Assembly: GCA_030340625.1 (NCBI GenBank) | Contig: JAOPHQ010002277.1 | Span: 124,001-188,000, forward strand | Direction of reading: 5' to 3' | DNA from: Merluccius polli | Lineage: Eukaryota > Chordata > Actinopteri > Gadiformes > Merlucciidae | DNA length: 64,000 nt | In this document: piece by piece, positions 1-11,803 of the stretch | Position numbering within the stretch: the stretch's first letter is position 1 | Layout of the letters: each line of letters starts with the position of its first letter | Position numbers and translations under genes: made by a program | Notes under the pieces: generated by a model | Told to the model about the DNA's origin: nothing | What the model saw: only the letters and a program-made list of their open reading frames with translations | The model's database searches: none

Positions 1-220
1 AGATGTTGATTTGAAGATGCATTTATTGGAGAATGGTATACACCGAGTAGATGGTATATGCTGCCATGACAGTGGCTCTCTCCTGTGGGGATAGCTGGTT
101 TATCTTGGGTACCATGATTGCTCATGCACCACAGGTGTGCAGCCCCACCCAGCCCCAGTCTCTAATCAGACTCGGGCCAGGTGAGGCTGTAAACCAGCCA
201 TCAACCACACACACTCCACA
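1..220 (-). mobile_element. LTR fragment, Lys-primed LTR family, reverse strand
   Basis: The reverse complement of this stretch aligns along its length with the LTR at 18468-19280. Shared blocks include GTGGAGTGTGTGT at the start, the GCTGGTTTACAGCC block, GGTGCATGAGCAATCATG, an AATAAA signal and the ACATCT region near the right part. It ends on the plus strand at CTCCACA (220), the complement of the LTR start TGTGGAG. It continues out of the window on the left, so it could be a solo LTR or one end of a longer element. It lacks the 499-bp insertion found in the 18.5-kb copy and so serves as its empty site. Confidence 0.8.
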
Positions 221-348
221 AAAACGTTATAGTGCTTTTTATCCAGAAAAAACGCAGCTCCCCCGTTTACTTGTATTTGTTTACAGGCCAGTCTTGGCAT
301 CTCTAATATGGCGGCGACGATGATGTACAATCCAAAGGCCAATGCGGC

Positions 349-2090
349 TAGGGATGTTAATCATTAACCGTTTAACCATTAACCGACATTTTTGACTTCG
401 ATTAACAGTATCAGTTACGGTAAAAAAAACATAATAAAATAAATCCTCAAATTCTGTTGTAATTTTTGTTGTGTGCACATGTAAAAATAAAGGGCTGCCC
501 CGAAATATTCAAGTAATCAAAGTATCCTTGTTCTGCCCTTCAGGCATTTAATTAGATTTTTTTATGCTTTTAATTTGTAAAATTTCAGTTTCATGCAAAC
601 TCTTCATTTGACGTTTGTATTCTGTGCTTAAACAGGAAGTAGGTTTAGAGTGTTAGAATTTCATGTTTAGAACATGTTAGAAATGGCAGGCTGGTTAACT
701 ATGCAGACGGTCATTACGCCAGAGAAATTGCATCTTAAATGTTGATTCCCCAGGAGAGGCATCGCTTGTATGTATTACATCTACATCTACATCTTGCAAC
801 TAAGTCAATTTATAAGTCTATTGATTTCATGATGTAAAAACAAAGTTATAAGGCTAAAAACTAATTGGCAATGTTAAAAACTATAGATGCTAGTTGAACA
901 TGTGAATGCTATCGTTAGCTCTAGGAAATGTTAGCAGTTAGCTTTACATGTAATTTCTATACTTAAAAGTAATGTTCATGGAAACTAGGTGACTTAACTA
1001 ATTGCAGTATTTTGTTGTTTGTTTCCTAGTTTTACTCTCTTTCATCTCTTGATTTTATCAATGTGGATTCAGTACAACATGAAGAGTGAAAATAAATCTG
1101 CAAACAAGAATTTAAGGCATTCTTCATGTTCATGAATACAAGAGAGTTTAGCTCACTGTCTAGTTGGAGTTAGCACACCTCAGCGAGGACTACAATCCTT
1201 AATCATTAGTTAGTATTCGAACATTATAACATTACTCTAAAACATTCGGTTGTAGTTTTGTACGCCGTCATTATTTGTTCACGTTACTTTGCCTCTTAAG
1301 GATTTGCCAGTTTGCTAAGACCCCAGGTTAATTGTAGACATTGTCTATGTCGAGATGTAAATCAGCCATGATTTTTGTTCAACTCACCCCCTCGTGGTGT
1401 ACGTACGTTCTGAAGTTGGGCAGCTGGCGAGCCATTGACATCCATTCTATTCCAAAAGAGTGTTTAGCAGCTCCCATAGCTATATCTTCGTTTTGTCCAA
1501 CAAGTAATTTGGGGAAAACTACCTAGCCAGGGCAGTTCGTACACGCTTACTTGTATTGAACAAAACAAAGTCGCCAACTGCCAAATTTCGGAACACGCAT
1601 ACAAAAATCAAGGCTGATTTCCATCTCCACATAGACGATGTCAACAATTAACCTGGGGTCTTATCAAACCGGCCAAATCCTTGTCTTGACACACTCTTAA
1701 GGCGTTCTGTTATTATCTTTTAGCCATATACAGCCTCTGCGTTTTTCCTCTCAACTGAGATTATACCTGTTTTATTTGATAATGCTGGGGGCACATGCTC
1801 ACACAGGTTTCACATAGCCAGTCGGCACAATAACAAAACTCATACAATACTGGATTTTTAGGTGTTTAACTATTCGAATATACCTTCCGAAATGTAATGA
1901 TTATTGGAAGCTTGAAATTTGAAAGTATGAATTCAGGCCAGCCCTCCTTTCCACTGAAAAAATAAACATTGGTCATTTTCTTTTCTTTTTCATAGACTTT
2001 TGTCCATTTTTAATAACGCATTCATTCTTATCGGCTAACGGTTAGGTGTCGGTTATTGGTCAGAAAAAAAAGTCAGAGCTAGCATCCCTA
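349..2090. mobile_element. Non-autonomous hAT-like DNA transposon (TAGGGATG ends)
   Basis: The element starts TAGGGATGTTA and ends in the inverted form TAGCATCCCTA. Both ends continue into related subterminal blocks around TTAACCGACA. It is flanked by an 8-bp target duplication, AATGCGGC (341-348) and AATGCAGC (2091-2098), with one mismatch. Eight-base duplications and short inverted ends are typical of hAT elements. No transposase frame is visible in 1.7 kb, so it would depend on an autonomous relative. An inverted-repeat block lies inside it (1293-1715). Confidence 0.75.
1293..1715. repeat. Foldback element nested in the hAT at 349-2090
   Basis: Two arms are inverted copies: about 1293-1445 and about 1530-1715. 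They share GACCCCAGGTTAATTGT, a TAGACNNTGTCTATG block, AAATCAGCC.TGATTTTTGT and the TTGG.CAG.TGGCGA block. Arm length is about 150 bp with roughly 80 percent identity by eye and a short spacer. No protein is encoded. It is a MITE-type foldback or two head-to-head copies of a short repeat. Confidence 0.65.
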
Positions 2091-2364
2091 AATGCAGCGT
2101 TTATGTAAATGTAAATGTCTGTACTGTTGTATATGTAACTCTTTACAAACTATTTTGTACTAACACTTTAGTTATAACATGAACAATGAACTAAATGCTA
2201 CCATTATGACCTTATGGTCATTATTATTTATATATTTTTCTCTGTATATATCTCATAGAATTATGTATTTATTTATAGGCTTACCTTCTATTATTATTTA
2301 TCTATATATACTGTATATTGTTATAGCCTATTGTCTAATATAAAATGTAGTCAGGGCTACACAT

Positions 2365-2401
<37 letters not shown>
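2365..2401. repeat. (ACAG)n microsatellite
   Basis: About nine perfect tetranucleotide units (ACAG/CAGA). Confidence 0.95.
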
Positions 2402-3887
2402 GGATATGTTCTTACACAATGTTGATATGTAAAGTGAGTGTCAACTGACACAAAACTGAGACAATATTGATACTCAACTGATAGTAAATTGATACTCAAT
2501 TGATACTCTGTGGACTATCCAGGTAAAGTGCTACCAAATGTTTTGTTCTCAAGACTGCTAAACAGATTGAAAATTGATTGAAATGGTTGATTTTCTTTTA
2601 AAGTCACAAATATGTCCAGCCCAGCAGTTAAGTGCCTCAGCTAACAGCGCAATTGTGTGTATAGTACAGGAAATTGGAAATAGTCCCTTTTCCTTTTTGC
2701 ATTAATATTATTATTTGTCAAAACTGAAGTGAAAAAATCCACCCATTCTTTTCCATCAGCGTTCCATGAAAATAAAAATCCATCTCTGATAGCCCTCTTA
2801 GGTCGCTAAGTGGCGATTTCCTCCGGCTGTATCATATTCCATCTCTGCAGAGGCACCAAACAGTTTTACTTTGGTAAAATGAAACCATTTGTTTTACTTA
2901 TCTTATCCAAACTCCACCCGTGCGCGACCGACTGGTTTCTGCCAGAAGCGCTAGATAGTGGGAGGAGATGAAGATACATTTGGTTGAGGCTCACATGCTA
3001 ATGATATTAATCTGTTCCACCATTTGCATGACAGGCCATCCTGGGAGATACTCGCACTCCATGAACACACACATACACACACGCACGCGCGCGCACACAC
3101 ACACTCACATTTTTCTAACTTGTCCCAAAATGTTTATAACTCTTCGGCTACCGCAATAGCTTCACAACAATGTATATATTTTTTTAAAATAGTTGAAATT
3201 GTGTATCTGTGTGTGTAGATATACCAACTGTTGCCCAGCTTGCTTGAATCTCATTTAACTGCATCCTCCTAAAGTAATATTAACTGTGTGTATGTGTTTG
3301 TGTATGTGTGTTTGCCAAATTGCAGCTGTATGGGGTGGCTAGACAAAAGTTGTACCTGCCAACAGCCCATTCTCAACCCCCTTTCCCCCTCCAACCTTTT
3401 GGTGTGTTAGTGTGTGTGCATGTTTGGATGTATACAACAATGTAAAGTGTGTTGAGTGGCAGACTGGCTGTGGAAGTGCTATATACAATAAAGGTAATCC
3501 ATTTACCAAATTGGGACAGCAATACAGCTGCTGAATGCGAATTGCTGCTAAACATTGGGACTCATATTTAGCTAAATAAATTGCTATATACAATATAATA
3601 GACTTAGCGAGACATAGGCCTGTGACTTGTTATCCCTAAATAAATTAATATTGAACCAAAGTCAATTGATATCGTATAGTTGTTTACGCGTGTTATCCTG
3701 GAATCTCATTTACCCTCTTTCTTTATGTTGGAGAAAATCATACTAGTCGAAGGCAGATTGTGTTATGCCAATAACACATTTAATTTCACTGGAATCCACA
3801 GAGGAGAAGAGAGGGAGTGGAGAGGAAGCGTGTGGGCAGATGACATGTGATTCCACACTCCTGGAGGCAAGAGGAGGCCGTTGCTTA

Positions 3888-4077
3888 CATAACACACACA
3901 TACATGCGAACACACACGCACAAGCGCACACACACACAAGCATGCGCACACATGCAAGCATGTGCACACACGCACACAACCATGCAAACACACACATGTG
4001 CACACACATACACACATGTATGCACACACACACACATATGCACACACGCACACATGCATGCACATACACAGACACAC
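3888..4077. repeat. CA-rich imperfect microsatellite
   Basis: Alternating purine-pyrimidine DNA of CA with interspersed CATG, CACG and CATA. Such tracts can form left-handed DNA. The surrounding frames read as Cys/Val/His runs and are artefacts. Confidence 0.9.
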
Positions 4078-4354
4078 GGTCTGATTATATTCAGTGGGTG
4101 ACACTGGCCTCCAGAGTAAGGAGTGGGAGGGCACGGTAAACAAATTATTGCAATTGCTTGTAATGACACATTGTTGGTTCATGCATATGCATCACGTATT
4201 TATGTTTCATAATGTTTGTGTACGAGTCCAATAATAGCCTGTGTTAGACAGCCAAGAGATCATTGAATGGCTGCCTTGTCATTCATCTCTGTGGCCATCC
4301 ATACCTCAGTGCTAATTCTGCCAGCTTTCACAAAAGAGATTGAGAAATGAAGAC

Positions 4355-4400
4355 AGCAAGAGAGAGAGATACAGTGAAAGTGAGAGAGAGATACAGTGAA

Positions 4401-4446
<46 letters not shown>
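4355..4446. repeat. (GA)n tract with 24-bp flanking repeat
   Basis: A block of AGAGAGAGATACAGTGAAAG is repeated twice and followed by about 40 bp of pure (GA)n. Confidence 0.9.
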
Positions 4447-6623
4447 AGTGAAAGTGAGAGAGACCCAGGATATACATCACAAAGCAAGATAAAAAGTTAG
4501 AAAGAGATTGGAGTTGAAAAGATAAATCAAATAGCTGAACACTGACTTTCGTCTTGTAAGCAATTAAAACTGGAATCACTCTTGCACAACCTGGGAAAGC
4601 CAATGCGGGCACGTGGAATGATATGCCAACGAAGATTTCTTTTCCCCTACAGCAGTTGGAAGGATGCGTGATTTCTAGATAATTTCTCCTGAATTTGTTA
4701 AATATGTTTGCAATATGCCATTTGGGGCTCGTTGTGAACAGGCCAAATTCACCTCCCATGCACTTCAACATGGTCTAAACAGAGCATCTAAATGTCTAGC
4801 CTATATACAATTACAACATATGTGAGCAATGTGGAATTTCCTTTTCGAGAATTACTTTTTGGAAGGGCACTTCTGATATTGCTTCAAATATAGGATACAT
4901 TTTAGTTTAGTTTTTGGAGACACCAGTAAATGTGCTTACCTCTTAGATACATAAATCAGTTAATGGATTTGTGTCAAGCTAATCAGCTATCAGGATTACT
5001 TTCTCTATGTCCTTCCTGTATTGAAAGCTCTATCAATAGCGTCTCGTTCGATCGGCCCTTCGTGTCAGATGGTGTTTTTTTCTCTTCTTCTGGGTCTGTG
5101 TGAGTGTGTTTTTGTATGGTAGTTTTTGCGCATCTCCGTCAGTGGGACAGAATTAATAATGTATGTTGATCCAAACAAGAGCATACTCTATTATTGACAT
5201 AGAGTAGACACAAAAAGTCTGTGACAAAAAAAAGACAAGACAAGACAGGTGTCAGGAAGGACTAGAAGCGCTAATTCAAGGAAACAAAGGAAAATAAGAT
5301 AACATTTAATAAGCGAGAGAGAGAGCAACACAGAAGGAGAAAGAAAGAAAAATAACAGCTTCACAGCAGCAGAATTAAACTTGCATGGATCTTGTTCCTT
5401 GAATGTTTACCACACTCCACAGGCGCACCGCTGTGTCCCCGCCAACCAAAATAGTCTGAGTACCAAGAACCAGGACACCAGGAATGGGGGGGGGGGCAGT
5501 CGAGTCAAGCGACCGTTAATGTGCCATTTCCTAAGATCCCCACAGAGGTAGCCCCCTTTTTAAAATATGAATTTCTGATTTGTGTAAGTGGTTTAATTCT
5601 TTACTTGTTCTGTGGGAATGGAATGATAAACAAACACTTGGCCAAACTCCACCTCACTGTTGCACTGTTACTGTGAAAAATGCTGTGTGGCAGCACACCA
5701 AAACCGCCCAGCGGGACTCACAACGCCACCATCGCCACTGCCATGCCTAGCCAACTATAGACAACATAGCGGTTATACATTTTACGTTCAATCCAGAAGG
5801 TTCCCGCCAGTGTTTCACTACAATGCATGAAGTGGTGTTACATAAAACATGGGGTTGTGTCAATGGTCAGGCAGACCGCCAAAAAAGATCAACTGATAAA
5901 CAGGCAGATAGGACAAAATTTATGACACAAGCAATACACGACATGAGGCTAAAATAACCATACAAAAAAAGTCATATCTTAGGAATGTATATGCTATATG
6001 TATAGATCCCGAATAAATGAATATTAAAAAGATACAAATACATGATTATCCATCACATGCATCATGCAGCAGATAATATGGAATGCATTAATGCTATAGC
6101 GATATAATGTAGAAAAGTTCTCAGGTTCACAACCTGCTTATATATATTTAATGTATAGGGGAAAGATAATATAAATATATAAATATGTATTTCTTATGAT
6201 TTGTTTCAATATAAGGACAATAATAGCAGGCATGCATAATGGAAAAGGAACACACTGATCCTTCTCCAACTCTGTGATGTGTTCATCAAAGCCTGACGAT
6301 GGAAGACTCTGCACATTTACTACTGACAACACAGGTCTTAAGCGGTGGTTGTACTTCTACAACTGCGTATTGCGCTATCCAACTGCGTAACCACGGAGAC
6401 CCCTCGAGCACTCATACTTCTCCTTCGTGGTGCCGGATACGCAATGCAATTTCCCGCCCGCAAAACAAACCAGGTGCAAAGTAAACAAGATTTCACACAA
6501 GATTCACACAACATTTCACACAAGTAAACAAGTACAAAAGGGATAAATAGTTAAGAGGGATAGTTAAAAGATAAAAAATGAAATGCTTTAAAAGTAAAAA
6601 ACGTAATTCAAAACAAACTATTT

Positions 6624-6700
6624 ACAACCCATCCATCCATCCATCTTCTTCCGCTTATCCAGGGTCGGGTCGCGGGGGCAGCAGCCTAAGCAGGGAAGCC
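6624..6700. mobile_element. 3' tail of a non-LTR retroelement or SINE
   Basis: (CATC)n is followed by TTCTTCCGCTTATCCAGGGTCGGGTCGC and GGGGGCAGCAGCCTAAGCAG. Read on the minus strand, the piece would end ...GATAAGCGGAAGAAGATGGATGG, a very common fish retroelement tail. Only the tail is present. The subfamily assignment is from memory and unproven. Confidence 0.5.
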
Positions 6701-6704
6701 ATGT

Positions 6705-7045
6705 AGTGCAATTTGCCACCGTCTCTTTTAAGTTATAGGTTCAAGTAGGTCGGGTTGGCATTCTGGAGCTTTATGTGTCCATAGAGCATAGTGTATATGT
6801 CGTGCATCGCGTCATCCTGGTCCTCGTCAGCCACTTTCCTTAACATGTCACCGATTGTCTTTGTGAAGCGGGTGATGGCATTTTTAGAGGACCAATCGCA
6901 GCCCTTGCCGTCTCCGTTGTCCCTTGACGGAGTGACGGACACTTAAAAATATTTCATGCAGCCGGAGACGACGGAGAGGCTCTCCGGCGACGTAGAGGGC
7001 TCTCCGTAACCGACGTAGAGCACTTTACGCAGGAGTATAAATTAG
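6705..7045. other. Unassigned repeat remnant with a 69-codon minus-strand frame
   Basis: A minus-strand frame at 6942-6733 reads MSVTPSRDNGDGKGCDWSSK and onward with an even amino acid mix, so it may be a decayed transposon-encoded exon. On the left of the plus strand it adjoins the LINE-type tail at 6624-6700. The following sequence is rich in GACGGAG, GACGTAGAG and CTCTCCG words and reaches TACGCAGGAGTATAAATT, which resembles Harbinger-type subterminal sequence. I do not recognise the protein. Confidence 0.25.
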
Positions 7046-9585
7046 GCTTTACCCTTTGAAAATTACTTGGCACATTTGACTAGATTTCATGAAGCTCTGA
7101 ACTTTCTGGACAGTGAAATCGCTATTTTATTATCATAGCTGGATAAGTAATTACTTTTTTTTATTTTATGATATTCATATATGTCAATATTTGTATGCTA
7201 TTTGCGCTGTCCTCCGTATAATGTGAGTCTATTTCGACAGGCATTTTGATTTATTGTAATGACAGGTGTGAAACTAAAGAGAAGATACGAAAACGTAACC
7301 TCCATAATAAACATAATGCCTATTAAAATTGTCCAATATCCTTAAATACAAACACATGACTGTATTAATAATGTCCTAGAAGCACAACAACTTACTGTAA
7401 AATAGATTAATTGTAATGAATTGCAAGAATGTGTATGTGTTTGTGTGCGTGCGTGCATATGTGTAAGGAAACTCCTTGTTAACATACGCCACTATCTTAA
7501 ACTCAAAAATAATTATTAAAATCAACACAACAAACCACATTCTGAAACGGAACACTATGTTTTGTTCATGCACATCATTTTTATGCCACATAATTACATA
7601 TTTGTGTTATTAGCAGAGGTGGGTAGAGTTGTCAAAAACTGTACTCAAGTAAAAGTAATGTTATTTTGCAAAAACAAGTACTTAAGTAGAAGTTAAAGTA
7701 GATAACCTGCCACATACACACAAGGGGCAATATTCCCAGTCTGTATGGAAGTGTGATCACAAAATGTATTATACTAAAACTAAAACGTTCCTTGCTTGTT
7801 ATCTTATATTATGATTTGGAAAATACATCAGCAAATCGTGTGCATATGCATAATAGACGTGTCTGTTATGTCAAAAAGTAAATATAAAGAATGTCAACAT
7901 GTTAGTGTCCTTAAACTTTGATAATTCCAGTATAGTTGTCCCAAGTCCCAGTTCCCATCATAGAGAGCCACAGATCAGGTGTGAGCCCCCCACATCCAGG
8001 TCTCTCCAATCACATGAAGACAATTAGATTAGAGAAGTGGACAAATCAGTCTCTTATCTTTCTGAAAATGTCTATCGGTTGAGTCAATGAGGCTAATTAG
8101 GGGATAATGCTCTCTTATCATCAATTGCCTATTAAATGCAGGTGTGTTTACTTTTTCACTTTGACCTGAGGAAGACCATCTGTGGTTGAAACGTTATATT
8201 GGTCATGTCACTGAAATAAAAGTAGTTTGTCTTTTTTTTCGTGTGCATCATTTGGTCTCTACTATTCTGTCTCTCTTCATCAGGCTACACCAATGAGCAT
8301 GACTAGTTAAATGCACACCACTCACTTAACGTTAGTTTGAATGTTTACCTTATGGCAGAAAGCAGGAGTATTTGTTGTTTTGAAGCTGTATATATTATCA
8401 AATGTATTAGCAGCATTTAACACAACAGACACACTTACTGCTCTCTGTCAGCCCAGTGTCAACACTGTTCTCTGATGTACTGACTTCAGACCAGCACGCA
8501 CTGTGCACTATTAATTTGTCTGTAAATATTAGCTGCTAGCGTTATTTGAAAGCCATACTCCTGCTGTAGCTTCAGCCATTATTCTTTGAACATGTGGAGG
8601 CGTGGCTGCAGTAGGATAACAGAGCGCCAGCAGACCTGGGACCAGCTGACCACCTCCCTTTTAATGGAATAATGCGCATTAATGCATCAAATAATAAATC
8701 AATAAAAGTAGTGCGATGAATATCCAAATGTAAAAGTAATGACTTTTCTCTAAAAATCCGCTCAAGACAAGTAAAAAGTATGCTGCATTAAAACTAACTA
8801 AGCAAAATTAACTCATAAAGGCAAGGGCGTAACTTTGGGTCTGCCATTGGGGGGGTTAAACTCGCGGCATATTTATTTATTTATTTGTTTATTTATTTAT
8901 TGAATCATTTTCTTGTGTAAAAGGTGACATGCCAATTTGCCGTTCTTGTATTAGAAATACATTGCGATACTTTTACTGATTTTGGCTACTTTTTGACTAT
9001 TTATGCCATAATGACACAGTAGTTAAATTCAGTGTTTAAGCACTAGCCAACAGTGGCAGCTTCCACCTAATTGATTTTGTGTGTGTGTTCACTATCTTAT
9101 GAAAAAAAACACAAGAACTTAAAGATTAATCAATTGCATCACTGTATTGGCACCTACATGCAGCAAATGTATTATGCACAATTCAACTCTCAAACACATC
9201 ACACAATACAGGGTGGCACACTGGAGTGCAGCTTGCACCTCTATTCTGAACATGGCAAACTGATTTCACATATTGGTGGGCATCACCAGTTCAAACTAAC
9301 AAAATCTAAACAAAAGCATGTAAATACAAAATAAGGCCTATCTGTCAATCACATTTGAAGGTATTTTACAACATATTAGGCTAAAATAAGAATTGACTAA
9401 AAGAAACAGGATGCTATACTGACGTCTATTCTGCCAGCAACTATAGTACTACTAGCAGACTATAGATATTGTTGGGCAATTCAGATAAAAGCACCAAACA
9501 CCTGTTTGCGTCTCTGTGTAAAAGAAATGAACTGTGTACACACTGACTTCTTAGTTAAGAGGTCCAATTTGTCCTGATGGATCGT

Positions 9586-10008
9586 CCCGCGTCTGTGTGA
9601 AACGATCTGGGGGTTCTCATAAACCCGTTCGCGGTGGTAAGAGACAAGCAGAGTCTACAGCGTCCGCTTGCAGAGCAGAGTCTACAGCGTCCATTCACTC
9701 CAATAATAACCCGGTCACGGTGATAGATTACGCTAACCCTAACCTAACCATAACCATAACCCAAACCATAACCCTAACCATAACCCTTTTTGGAGTGAAT
9801 TGTTTCACAGTAGACTGCGGACGCTGTAGACTCTGCTCTGCGAGCGGACGCTGTAGACTCTGCTCGTCTCTTACCACCGCGAACGGGTTTATGAGAACCC
9901 AGATCGTTTCACACAGACGCGGGAGGGTACCTTTTGCATCAGTATCAGATGTCTAGGGGCGTGATGACAAATCGTCGGTATATTACGAGTTGGGATGAGA
10001 ACGTGTTG
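9586..10008. repeat. Giant hairpin (foldback) element with telomere-like loop, copy 1
   Basis: The arms contain CCCGCGTCTGTGTGAAACGA, TTCTCATAAACCCGTTCGCG, AAGCAGAGTCTACAGCGTCC and CAATTCACTCC in one half and their inverted copies in the other. The loop (about 9731-9787) is a degenerate CCCTAA/CCATAA array. The left outer arm is truncated relative to copy 2 at 32393-32825. The right end carries CGATTTGTC-type sequence, CTCGTAATATACC (inverted) and CATCCCAACTC. The 119-codon frame across it is a by-product. Confidence 0.75.
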
Positions 10009-10036
10009 GATATTATGGCCCCCCCTTGTTCAGATG

Positions 10037-10074
10037 CGTTCCGCGGTCCATGCTATAGCATGGACCGCGGAACG
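10037..10074. repeat. 38-bp perfect palindrome
   Basis: The first 19 bases (CGTTCCGCGGTCCATGCTA) are followed directly by their exact reverse complement, with no spacer. It is GC-rich with SacII-type CCGCGG words in both arms. It sits inside the hAT at 8822-10330, just beyond the hairpin element. Confidence 0.95.
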
Positions 10075-10390
10075 TTCAGTTCGGTTTGGTAAAGAAAACG
10101 GGTTGGGTCATACCAAGTAGTCGGTGGGCGGGCGGGGAGGGGGGGGTACATTACAGATTATTAAAACATGATACTATCTTGCTGCCAAATTAAATTAATA
10201 AAGAAAACAAACAGAATATTTCATATTTTTCTGAATTATGTGTGATGATATTGGGGGGGTTATATTAGCTGGATCTGATTTTTGGGGGGGGTCATGACCC
10301 CCCTAACCCCCCCCGCAAATTACGCGCCTGCATAAAGGTGACTTGAGTACATGTAACAGAGTAACTGTAACTTGTTACTACCCACCTCTG

Positions 10391-10811
10391 ATTTTTAGAT
10401 GTATTGCGTGCAAACAAACACCAGTTTTCAATGCTGTCTTGTGTCTTATCTGTATCTGACAGCTTTGTATGTCATATATTTATGTCATATGATAACACAT
10501 AATGTGAACAAAAAAGCAACATGATGCCTTGTGTGTTTAACCATGAAGGTGAACTCCTGAGGATTATGGCATTAAATTCACACTGAATACCTCTTGGAAG
10601 AGCTTCAAATCTATTTTGTAAGACCAACCCCCCACACAGTAGCCAACTGATGCAAACCAGCCGACAGGAGAAATGGAGAAGGTGTCCAAATAAGGAACAA
10701 CCTTTGTAGTTGTCATGGAATATGAACACTAATTTATCTGGTTGCTATGCAACAAGTCTAAACAACATGTCTGAGCATTCTTAATTGCTAATGATTTTTA
10801 TTGATAATGAA
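10391..10811. other. Gene-free spacer
   Basis: AT-rich DNA between the hAT and the next MITE. The minus-strand frame here (10472-10729) has no recognisable domain. Confidence 0.5.
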
Positions 10812-10813
10812 TA

Positions 10814-11030
10814 GACCCTTTCCACAAAGGCATCATTGTAGGGCAAACACAGATGTCACTCATAACACTAATTATGGGTCTGCTACTTGTATGTACCGGG
10901 GCACTGGTAGTCGACTAAACTAGTGAAGATATGAAGTCTACTACCTGTACATAAAAGTAGCAGATCCATAATTAGTGTTATGAGCGACACCTGTGTTTTG
11001 TCCTACAACGGCACCTCTGTGAAAAGGGTC
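10814..11030. mobile_element. MITE with about 95-bp inverted arms, TA target
   Basis: The two ends are inverted copies: GACCCTTT.CACA.AGG, GTGTTATGAG (inverted CTCATAACAC), TAATTATGG.TCTGCTACTT, then a short centre. It is flanked by TA (10812-10813 and 11031-11032), which suits a Tc1/mariner-mobilised MITE. It has no coding capacity. Confidence 0.7.
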
Positions 11031-11103
11031 TATAATAACAATTGTATTCATCAGCTTTGTGAAATGTTTGTAAAAAAAAACTATTTACAACTATATATAA
11101 TTC

Positions 11104-11107
<4 letters not shown>

Positions 11108-11139
<32 letters not shown>
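11108..11139. repeat. (AAT)n microsatellite
   Basis: About ten units, directly followed by the 64-bp dispersed block. Confidence 0.9.
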
Positions 11140-11140
<1 letters not shown>

Positions 11141-11195
11141 TAGAAAATTCCCTCGGGGGAAATTTTGAAAGTGCCACGGGAGTGTGTACATTATG
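11132..11195 (+). repeat. 64-bp dispersed block, copy 1
   Basis: From AATAATAACTAGAAAATTCC to GTGTGTACATTATG, it is identical by eye to 17247-17310. The centre TTCCCTCGGGGGAA is a near-palindrome. Similarity continues weakly past the block (ACATTATGATA in both). Confidence 0.85.
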
Positions 11196-11390
11196 TAATA
11201 TGTAGTGACATTATGATATTATATACAAGGAGCACACCTACAACAAACATTCCTTTTTGAAGTACTTATTTATACAGCAACCTATGCCCTTTCAACCTCA
11301 TTATGTGGGAAACAAAGTTACAAAAAAACGATGAAAAGGGTTGCAGGCAGAGTAGAGTTAAGTGAGAGGGCAGTAATGATCTTCCATGTT

Positions 11391-11392
11391 GT

Positions 11393-11429
<37 letters not shown>

Positions 11430-11444
11430 GATCTTCCATGTTGT

Positions 11445-11479
<35 letters not shown>

Positions 11480-11498
11480 ATGATCTTCCATGTTGTCT

Positions 11499-11539
<41 letters not shown>
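11391..11539. repeat. Compound minisatellite: three units of (CA)n plus 22-bp linker
   Basis: GATCTTCCATGTTGTCTGC occurs three times (near 11377, 11430 and 11481), each time followed by 26-36 bases of (AC)n. Reading frames through it give Cys-Val runs and are artefacts. Confidence 0.9.
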
Positions 11540-11540
<1 letters not shown>

Positions 11541-11589
11541 GTAAGACACCAACATGAATCAAGTCAAGTAATCAAGATACAGTACAGTT

Positions 11590-11740
11590 TTATGGAGGAC
11601 TAAAAGTGCCAAAAATAAATAAATACACCATTAAATAATTACTTAAATGTGCCATTAATTAATTAAAATTGGAATTACATACTTAAATGTGTCATTAATT
11701 CATTAAAATACAGATTAATTGTATTTTTATAACTCTGGGG
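11590..11740. mobile_element. Single end of a TGGAGGAC-type MITE
   Basis: TATGGAGGACTAAAAGTGCC followed by (AAAT)n and two AATTACNTACTTAAATGTG.CATTAATT repeats resembles the left end of the MITE at 19513-19992. No matching right end is found nearby. Confidence 0.4.
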
Positions 11741-11803
11741 TCCGGACTCAGAGTTCCGGGGGCACTGGCCCCCGCTGCCCCCCCCCCCTACAACCGCCAC
11801 TGA

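Larger units (their letters stand above)
2099..6620. other. Gene-free stretch with simple repeats
   Basis: I see no credible coding exon or end-to-end transposon here. The stretch is AT-rich and holds an (ACAG)n tract at 2365-2401, CA/CG alternation at 3063-3105, a CA-rich block at 3888-4077, a GA block at 4355-4446 and a G-run near 5486. The short reading frames in the CA and GA blocks (about 3740-4180 and 4260-4770) are translations of simple sequence such as Cys/Val or Ser/Leu runs and should not be annotated as genes. Confidence 0.6.
8822..10330. mobile_element. Nested hAT-like transposon (CAAGGGCGTAAC ends)
   Basis: The left end CAAGGGCGTAACTTTG and the right end, which reads CAGGCGCGTAATTTG on the other strand, form imperfect inverted ends followed by G-runs. 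A perfect 8-bp target duplication CATAAAGG lies at 8814-8821 and 10331-10338. It lies wholly inside the 7614-10390 element and is therefore the younger of the two. It carries a hairpin element with telomere-like DNA (9586-10008) and a 38-bp palindrome. No transposase is visible. Confidence 0.8.
7614..10390. mobile_element. hAT-like transposon (CAGAGGTGGGTAG ends), interrupted
   Basis: It starts CAGAGGTGGGTAG and ends CTACCCACCTCTG. Both ends are followed by typical subterminal words such as ACTCAAGTAAAAGTA and TTGAGTACATGTAAC. The 8-bp flanks GTTATTAG (7606-7613) and ATTTTTAG (10391-10398) match at six of eight positions. No transposase frame is present. A second hAT (8822-10330) sits inside, so the original element was about 1.27 kb. 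A GACCTGAGGAAGA...GAAACGTT motif at about 8163-8195 may mark another old insertion. Confidence 0.75.

Noticed and set aside
3743..4182. Open frames of 80-140 codons over the CA-rich block
   Set aside because: They translate simple repeats into Cys/Val/His or Thr/His runs on several frames of both strands. No conserved domain or exon signal.
9733..9786. True telomere or chromosome end
   Set aside because: The CCCTAA-like array is short, degenerate and lies in the loop of a foldback element with sequence on both sides.
9597..9956. 119-codon frame within the hairpin element
   Set aside because: It reads through inverted arms and the telomere-like loop; the mirrored amino acid words show it is a by-product of the palindrome.
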